A DNA stretch of 10,675 bases from DRLZ01 sp036478815 (GTDB taxonomy: Bacteria > Pseudomonadota > Gammaproteobacteria > Methylococcales > DRLZ01), in NCBI GenBank assembly GCA_036478815.1, contig JAZGEP010000124.1:1-10675 (forward strand), given 5' to 3'. The notes below the pieces were generated by a model. That model worked only from the letters and a program-made list of their open reading frames with translations, had not been told where the DNA came from and made no database searches. Both the position numbers and the translations under genes were made by a program. Position 1 is the stretch's first letter. Each line of letters begins with the position of its first letter. Shown piece by piece: positions 7,631-10,675 of the stretch.

Positions 7631-7805
7631 GTTACTAAGGAACGTGCATGAAATAACTTGAACATTCTGACTTGTCTTTTTGCTTCTGACTCAACGATCT
7701 CAATCGTTGCGTAGAACAACTATGCGCCTCTTGAGATCATTGAGTCAGAAACAAAAATCCTGTGCAACAATTGTTCAAGTTATTCCATGCACGTCCCTAA
7801 GGAAC
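7631..7805. mobile_element. MITE-like hairpin element, family B
   Basis: A 175-base element with ~34-base terminal inverted repeats: GTTACTAAGGAACGTGCATG at the left against the complement of CATGCACGTCCCTAAGGAAC at the right, then AATAACTTGAACA on both arms. A second inner arm (TTTTTGCTTCTGACTCAA... against TTGAGTCAGAAACAAAAA) makes most of the element self-complementary. There is no open frame, so movement would need a transposase encoded elsewhere. A convincing target-site duplication was not found. A fragment of the same family lies at 5027-5053. Confidence 0.82.
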
Positions 7806-7810
7806 AACCT

Positions 7811-7974
7811 AGGAGGCTGTCCGAGAACAGAGAACCTACTGCGGAAAAGCTGAATTTGGCCAGCTTTTTCCATTATTATCGTTAAGATAGCACAACTATT
7901 CGCCTCAAATAATGAAAAAATTTGACACAAATCAGCTTTCCCTCGCGATGGCTTCTATTCTCGGACAGCCTCCT
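7811..7974. mobile_element. MITE-like element, family C, with ~50-bp imperfect TIRs
   Basis: A 164-base non-coding element. The ends are perfect for 17 bases (AGGAGGCTGTCCGAGAA and its complement) and stay similar for about 50 bases, including AAAGCTGA near the inner edge. It is flanked by T on the left and A on the right, so GGAGGCTG...CAGCCTCC is bordered by TA on both sides, consistent with a TA target duplication. The right end lies two bases before the ATG at 7977. A diverged, shortened copy lies at 5048-5161. Confidence 0.82.
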
Positions 7975-7976
7975 AC

Positions 7977-8792
7977 ATGTATACAGCTCAATTTTTTTTA
8001 CATTTGAAATCGTACAATAAAAAAATCATCGTTACTGTTGCCTTATTATTGATATCCGGCTTCGCGGCATTTGCAAATTACCCACAAGAGACATTGAAAT
8101 TAATGCAAGGTATTCGCATCAAAGGCAACGGGAGTGTTATCCAGTTGCAACCTGATAGTGAGCGCAGTAAACCGATTATCTCCTGGTATGATTATGCGAC
8201 GGGGAAGCAGGCAGCCTGGTTGGTGACTCATGACCGGCAGCCTAAGTTTGAGGGTTATGATCGACATCGACACTTCAGTATCGAAACCAGCAAAGCTAAA
8301 ATGGGTTGGTTGACAACACGCATGGAGTTTCCTTATGGCGAAGATCTCATCGATATCGGGATTCATGATTCGAATCTAAAACTCAGCTCTGGTCTCTTTA
8401 TGTATTACAACTCCGATAAAACCGCCGGTAGCTTTTTTCATCCCAAACTACAATCATTGATTACGTTTGCTCCACAAGACATGAGATTAAAAGCCAACAC
8501 CGGCTCTTTTCAATTTTATGCGCAAGGCAATCCCAGCAACAGAAAACAAAACAGCGAAGTCATTGTATATGGCAAAGGGAATGGCAACGAATTTGTTCGC
8601 TTATCGCACAATGGTCGTAATGCTGTTTTAGAAAGTAAGACAGGCTCACTAATAGTCGATCAACAATACCAGACCCCTGCGAACTCATCTGAAGCATGCC
8701 AAAGCAAAGCACTGAGTTTTGATAATGAGTATATTTATTTGTGCAATCAAGCCGGAAAATGGGGTAGGGCGCGGTTGGAATATGATTGGTAG
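7977..8792 (+). CDS. Secreted protein of unknown function with phage-tail-like C-terminal module
   Basis: A 271-residue protein. Residues 11-15 are basic (KSYNKK), 17-30 form a hydrophobic core and AFA (31-33) gives a signal peptidase I site, so export is likely. The mature part looks beta-rich and carries two Cys (241, 256). Motifs such as PIISWYDYATGKQAAWL (66-82) and the C-terminal CQSKALSFDNEYIYLC followed by KWGRARLEYDW resemble ligand-binding or tail-fibre-type modules in which a 'YIYVC...NTWKR' tail recurs; this is family memory, not a search. There is no Shine-Dalgarno before the ATG at 7977, and upstream in-frame codons lie inside the family C MITE with a stop at 7923, so the start may be wrong or newly created by the insertion. 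The function is unknown. Confidence 0.75.
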   Translation: MYTAQFFLHLKSYNKKIIVTVALLLISGFAAFANYPQETLKLMQGIRIKGNGSVIQLQPDSERSKPIISWYDYATGKQAAWLVTHDRQPKFEGYDRHRHFSIETSKAKMGWLTTRMEFPYGEDLIDIGIHDSNLKLSSGLFMYYNSDKTAGSFFHPKLQSLITFAPQDMRLKANTGSFQFYAQGNPSNRKQNSEVIVYGKGNGNEFVRLSHNGRNAVLESKTGSLIVDQQYQTPANSSEACQSKALSFDNEYIYLCNQAGKWGRARLEYDW

Positions 8793-8821
8793 ATTATGCT
8801 GTTCATTCAATGGAATTCAAT

Positions 8822-8839
8822 AGGGTCAGCCTCGATTGA
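8822..8839 (+). repeat. REP-like end flanking the RAYT gene (left)
   Basis: AGGGTCAGCCTCGATTGA overlaps the last codons and stop of the transposase gene. With one mismatch it is the inverted partner of 9605-9622. Such short flanking repeats are typical of REP-associated tyrosine transposase loci. Confidence 0.75.
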
Positions 8840-9545
8840 TATGCTTCTTCTTAAATGAAACAGATCTTCTATCTCCACCTCGTGGTTTTGGTTGCACTTG
8901 CCTATCCATCAATTGCCCAATTTTTGCTTTGAATAAGTCATTACCCAGAACCCACGCCTTATTTGTAGCTGACCGGATTTCTTCTAATTCTACGTTCGGA
9001 ATATGATGATCAAATAACGCAATATAATGAGTCCGACGGGATGCATCATCAATTCCCAATGCTTTATAGATTGCGTGTGCGCTTAGCAAACTATTGTATT
9101 GTCCTAAAGCATTAAAATGAAAACTTGACCATGGATAGTTCGCTGGATCTTTAACCATCCTCGCACGAACAGGGTTTAATTCAATATACCGACTACATGT
9201 TAACAAATAGCCTTCACTGTCAAGTAGCGTTGCTTTATATCGCCCTTCCCATAAGGTGCCTGTCCTTTGATATTGATAGTTAAAATATTGGACATAATAC
9301 CGACCGATGTTTTGCATGACTTTACTGATCCCATTTTCTAAATGGGGTGTCATCAATAAATGCACATGGTTTGTCATTAAGACGTAAGCATGTATTTCGC
9401 AATCATATTGTTTACAAGCATCATCTAGCGTTTGTAGATAATATTGATAGTCATCATCGGTTACAAAAATCACATCTCGATTATTTCCTCGCTGAATAAC
9501 ATGTTGTGGTTGTCCAGGAATTACAAAACAGGGTTGTCTCGCCAT
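8826..9545 (-). CDS. REP-associated tyrosine transposase (RAYT, Y1/HUH family)
   Basis: A complete 239-residue single-strand transposase. The N-terminal segment PGQPQHVIQRGNNRDVIF (10-27) is characteristic of the family. The metal-binding HUH motif is H60-V-H62 within YVLMTNHVHLLMTP. The probable catalytic tyrosine is Y120 in SRYIELNPVRA, at the position seen in TnpA-REP enzymes. YQRTGTLWEGRYK (91-104) is also typical. The basic C-terminal tail (PKPRGGDRRS, KKKH) may contact DNA. The gene sits between inverted REP-like sequences at 8822-8839 and 9605-9622, the expected arrangement for a domesticated or mobile RAYT. A second REP-like family follows at 9644-9852. All catalytic residues are present, so activity is plausible. 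The Shine-Dalgarno upstream of the ATG is weak. Confidence 0.94.
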   Translation of the reverse strand: MARQPCFVIPGQPQHVIQRGNNRDVIFVTDDDYQYYLQTLDDACKQYDCEIHAYVLMTNHVHLLMTPHLENGISKVMQNIGRYYVQYFNYQYQRTGTLWEGRYKATLLDSEGYLLTCSRYIELNPVRARMVKDPANYPWSSFHFNALGQYNSLLSAHAIYKALGIDDASRRTHYIALFDHHIPNVELEEIRSATNKAWVLGNDLFKAKIGQLMDRQVQPKPRGGDRRSVSFKKKHINRG

Positions 9546-9604
9546 AGCGTTGATGATCCGTTATTTTTGTTGAAATAAAGGAGAAGTTAACATGTTTTTC
9601 TATT

Positions 9605-9622
9605 TCAATCGAGTCTGACCCT
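9605..9622 (-). repeat. REP-like end flanking the RAYT gene (right)
   Basis: TCAATCGAGTCTGACCCT is the inverted copy of 8822-8839 with one mismatch. It lies about 60 bases upstream of the transposase start. Together the pair defines an ~800-base unit. Confidence 0.78.
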
Positions 9623-9645
9623 TTTATTATATTTTATCTTTTCAT

Positions 9646-9726
9646 TCAAGATTCAAGACCTGACACATTTCCCCTCATTTCCCCTTTTATTATGACGAAA
9701 ACGGGGTGTCAGAGCTTGAATCTTGA
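9646..9726. repeat. Second REP-like family: inverted pair
   Basis: The 21-base segment at 9646-9666 (TCAAGATTCAAG..CTGACAC) and the reverse complement of 9706-9726 differ at two bases. Between them lies C-rich then G-rich sequence (TTTCCCC twice, CCCCTTTT against AAAACGGGG) that could extend the stem. The layout resembles a BIME-type pair of REPs. Confidence 0.8.
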
Positions 9727-9780
9727 GGTTTTTAATATTCGACTCAACACACTGAAGAGACCGTTCCAATAAGGCTTTTT

Positions 9781-9852
9781 GAATTCAAGATTCAAGCCCT
9801 GACACTTTATACTTGTGAATTCAAGATTCAAGCCCTGACACTTTATACTTGC
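9781..9852 (+). repeat. 36-bp tandem duplication of the REP-like sequence
   Basis: Two adjacent 36-base units (9781-9816 and 9817-9852) differ only at the last base. Each begins GAATTCAAGATTCAAGCCC and ends TGACACTTTATACTTG, so each carries the same core as the inverted pair at 9646-9726. A weaker related tail, TGACACGTTATACTGC, appears at 9904-9919. Confidence 0.92.
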
Positions 9853-9919
9853 TTTTGTGGTTAATAGAATAGCTTTGCCTATTGACAGGGCTCAGCTAAA
9901 TGGTGACACGTTATACTGC

Positions 9920-9942
9920 AACCGCTGGTTAAATAAGCGGTT
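9920..9942. repeat. Small hairpin
   Basis: AACCGCT (9920-9926) is complementary to AGCGGTT (9936-9942) across a nine-base loop. No T-run follows. No convergent gene ends here, so its role is unknown. Confidence 0.4.
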
Positions 9943-9948
9943 TATGAC

Positions 9949-9983
9949 TTGATTGTTGATTGTTGATGGTTGATGGTTGATGA
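9949..9983 (+). repeat. Heptanucleotide tandem repeat (TTGATKG x5)
   Basis: Five consecutive 7-base units: TTGATTG twice, TTGATGG twice, then TTGATGA. Copy number in such runs can vary by slippage. It lies ~155 bases upstream of the FG-GAP gene, outside the coding region. Confidence 0.8.
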
Positions 9984-9996
9984 TTATTTTTACAAG

Positions 9997-10028
9997 AATA
10001 TGCAGAATAATGCACTTTTCTGCATATT
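9997..10028. promoter_or_regulatory. Palindrome upstream of FG-GAP gene
   Basis: AATATGCAGAA (9997-10007) pairs perfectly with TTCTGCATATT (10018-10028) across ten bases. Its core AATAATGCA recurs inverted at 10044-10052 (TGCATTATT). Clustered TGCA-centred inverted copies just before a start region suggest an operator, but no regulator is identified. A TATAGT (10058-10063) could be a -10 box; no matching -35 at normal spacing was found. Confidence 0.4.
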
Positions 10029-10093
10029 TCCTGCATTTTTTTTGCATTATTGGTTGGTATAGTGGGAATTTAAATAATTTAACGACTGACAAC

Positions 10094-10110
10094 GCAATCA
10101 AGGTGATTGC
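10094..10110. promoter_or_regulatory. Leader palindrome of FG-GAP gene
   Basis: GCAATCA-AGG-TGATTGC has perfect 7-base arms and a 3-base centre, 28 bases before the start codon. It could form a hairpin in the leader mRNA or be a dimeric operator. Confidence 0.4.
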
Positions 10111-10125
10111 CGAACATTGACAATT

Positions 10126-10130
10126 AGGAG
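10126..10130 (+). promoter_or_regulatory. Ribosome binding site of FG-GAP gene
   Basis: AGGAG followed by an eight-base spacer to the ATG at 10139. A strong Shine-Dalgarno that fixes the start. Confidence 0.8.
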
Positions 10131-10138
10131 TTGAACCC

Positions 10139-10675
10139 ATGAATAAAAAAAATAGACTTTATCGCAACACCCTTGCAGCAGCCAGGCCGCTCAGTCATCC
10201 AATCAACCCATCGCCGCTGAGTGTCGCGATCCACCAGACACTGCGCGCAACCACACGTCGACAGATCGCACCACTGGTAGCCTTATCGCTGGCCGGGCTC
10301 GCGGGCCCTGCGTTGGCACAAGACGCCGTGGTTGAACTGTCCAGTCTCGATGGCAGCAATGGCTTTGTGCTCAACGGCGTGACCGAGCGTGACTTCTCGG
10401 GTCGCTCGGTGAGCGCGGCGGGCGATGTCAACGGCGATGGCGTCGATGATCTGCTGATCGGCGCTGACGGGGCCGATTCCAACGGCAGTTCTTCCGGCGC
10501 CAGTTATGTGGTGTTTGGCGCCAGTGGGGTGGGCAGTAGCGGCACGCTAGAGCTGTCCGCGCTGGATGGCAGCGACGGCTTTGTGATCAACGGCGTGAAC
10601 GCGGATGACTTCTCGGGAGTCTCGGTGAGCGCGGCGGGCGATGTCAACGGCGATGGCGTCGATGATCTGCTGATC
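10139..10675 (+). CDS. Secreted FG-GAP/integrin-alpha-type beta-propeller protein, partial (C-terminus beyond right edge)
   Basis: An open frame of 179 codons running off the right edge. It starts with a long basic n-region (~1-42, R40-R41), a hydrophobic core (APLVALSLAGLAGP) and ALA at 58-60, so cleavage after 60 is likely; the length recalls extended signal peptides of large exoproteins. From residue ~65 it consists of FG-GAP repeats of 72 residues: ELSSLDGSNGF, then SVSAAGDVNGDGVDDLLIGAD, then YVVFGASG, and a second copy beginning ELSALDGSDGF. The D-x-N-x-D-G-x-x-D loops at 96-104 and 168-176 are calcium-binding type. An extracellular or surface adhesion/structural role is known for this fold; the ligand is unknown. 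Base composition is strikingly more G+C-rich than all neighbours, partly because of the repeated Gly/Asp/Ala codons. Confidence 0.9.
   Translation, partial: MNKKNRLYRNTLAAARPLSHPINPSPLSVAIHQTLRATTRRQIAPLVALSLAGLAGPALAQDAVVELSSLDGSNGFVLNGVTERDFSGRSVSAAGDVNGDGVDDLLIGADGADSNGSSSGASYVVFGASGVGSSGTLELSALDGSDGFVINGVNADDFSGVSVSAAGDVNGDGVDDLLI
10334..10675 (+). repeat. 216-bp intragenic tandem repeat of FG-GAP units
   Basis: The unit beginning GAACTGTCC at 10334 recurs at 10550 (GAGCTGTCC). Bases 10405-10459 and 10621-10675 are identical over 55 positions at exactly 216 bases distance. The second unit continues past the window, so more copies are likely. Near-identity at the nucleotide level points to recent duplication or ongoing homogenisation. 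Confidence 0.9.

Noticed and set aside
9781..9852. Repeat pair as a mini CRISPR array
   Set aside because: The two 36-base units are directly adjacent with no spacers, and the core matches REP-like sequences beside a RAYT.
9892..10140. Minus-strand 82-codon open frame
   Set aside because: It crosses the heptamer repeats and palindromes upstream of the FG-GAP gene, gives a low-complexity peptide and has no recognisable features.
10195..10482. Minus-strand 95-codon open frame
   Set aside because: A shadow of the G+C-rich FG-GAP gene; Ser/Pro/Thr-rich antisense frames are expected there.

Overview
The window looks like an accessory region from a gammaproteobacterium, possibly marine. This rests on gene content only (an algal-type vanadium haloperoxidase, a secreted SGNH/LamG esterase, a RAYT transposase with REP-like repeats, an HscC-like Hsp70 and an FG-GAP propeller protein), so the taxonomic call is weak. 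Most of the window is moderately A+T-rich. The last ~540 bases are visibly much richer in G+C. No rRNA, tRNA or CRISPR array was seen.

Layout, left to right. (1) 1-2354, minus: the N-terminal ~784 residues of a large secreted protein, with a signal peptide, a concanavalin-like domain, a 13 x 6-residue TP-rich repeat, an Ig-like DUF5011-type domain, a LamG domain and a CE3-like SGNH esterase domain that runs off the left edge. (2) 2355-2963: no gene, but a 28-bp perfect inverted repeat at 2701-2770. (3) 2964-3215, minus: a decayed SulP sulfate permease fragment. (4) 3252-4979, minus: an intact HscC-like Hsp70. (5) 4980-5410: degraded copies of two repeat families plus small palindromes. (6) 5411-7480, plus: a vanadium-dependent bromoperoxidase-like enzyme with almost all metal ligands in place. 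(7) 7481-7976: three consecutive hairpin-forming repeats, two of them clear MITE-like elements. (8) 7977-8792, plus: a signal-peptide protein whose C-terminus resembles modules of phage tail proteins. (9) 8822-9622: a RAYT transposase gene (minus) between inverted REP-like ends. (10) 9644-9852: a second REP-like family in inverted and tandem copies. (11) 9853-10138: a leader region with heptamer repeats and palindromes. (12) 10139 to the right edge, plus: the start of a secreted FG-GAP beta-propeller protein.

The genes do not form an obvious operon. They are single transcription units separated by repeat-rich spacers. The most notable structure is the haloperoxidase gene, which lies between two loci carrying the same pair of repeat families next to each other. 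One of these elements ends two bases before the start codon of the following gene. I did not find a clearly new multi-gene system. The best leads are the repeat architecture around the haloperoxidase, the substituted vanadate-site serine, and the RAYT with two REP-like families.
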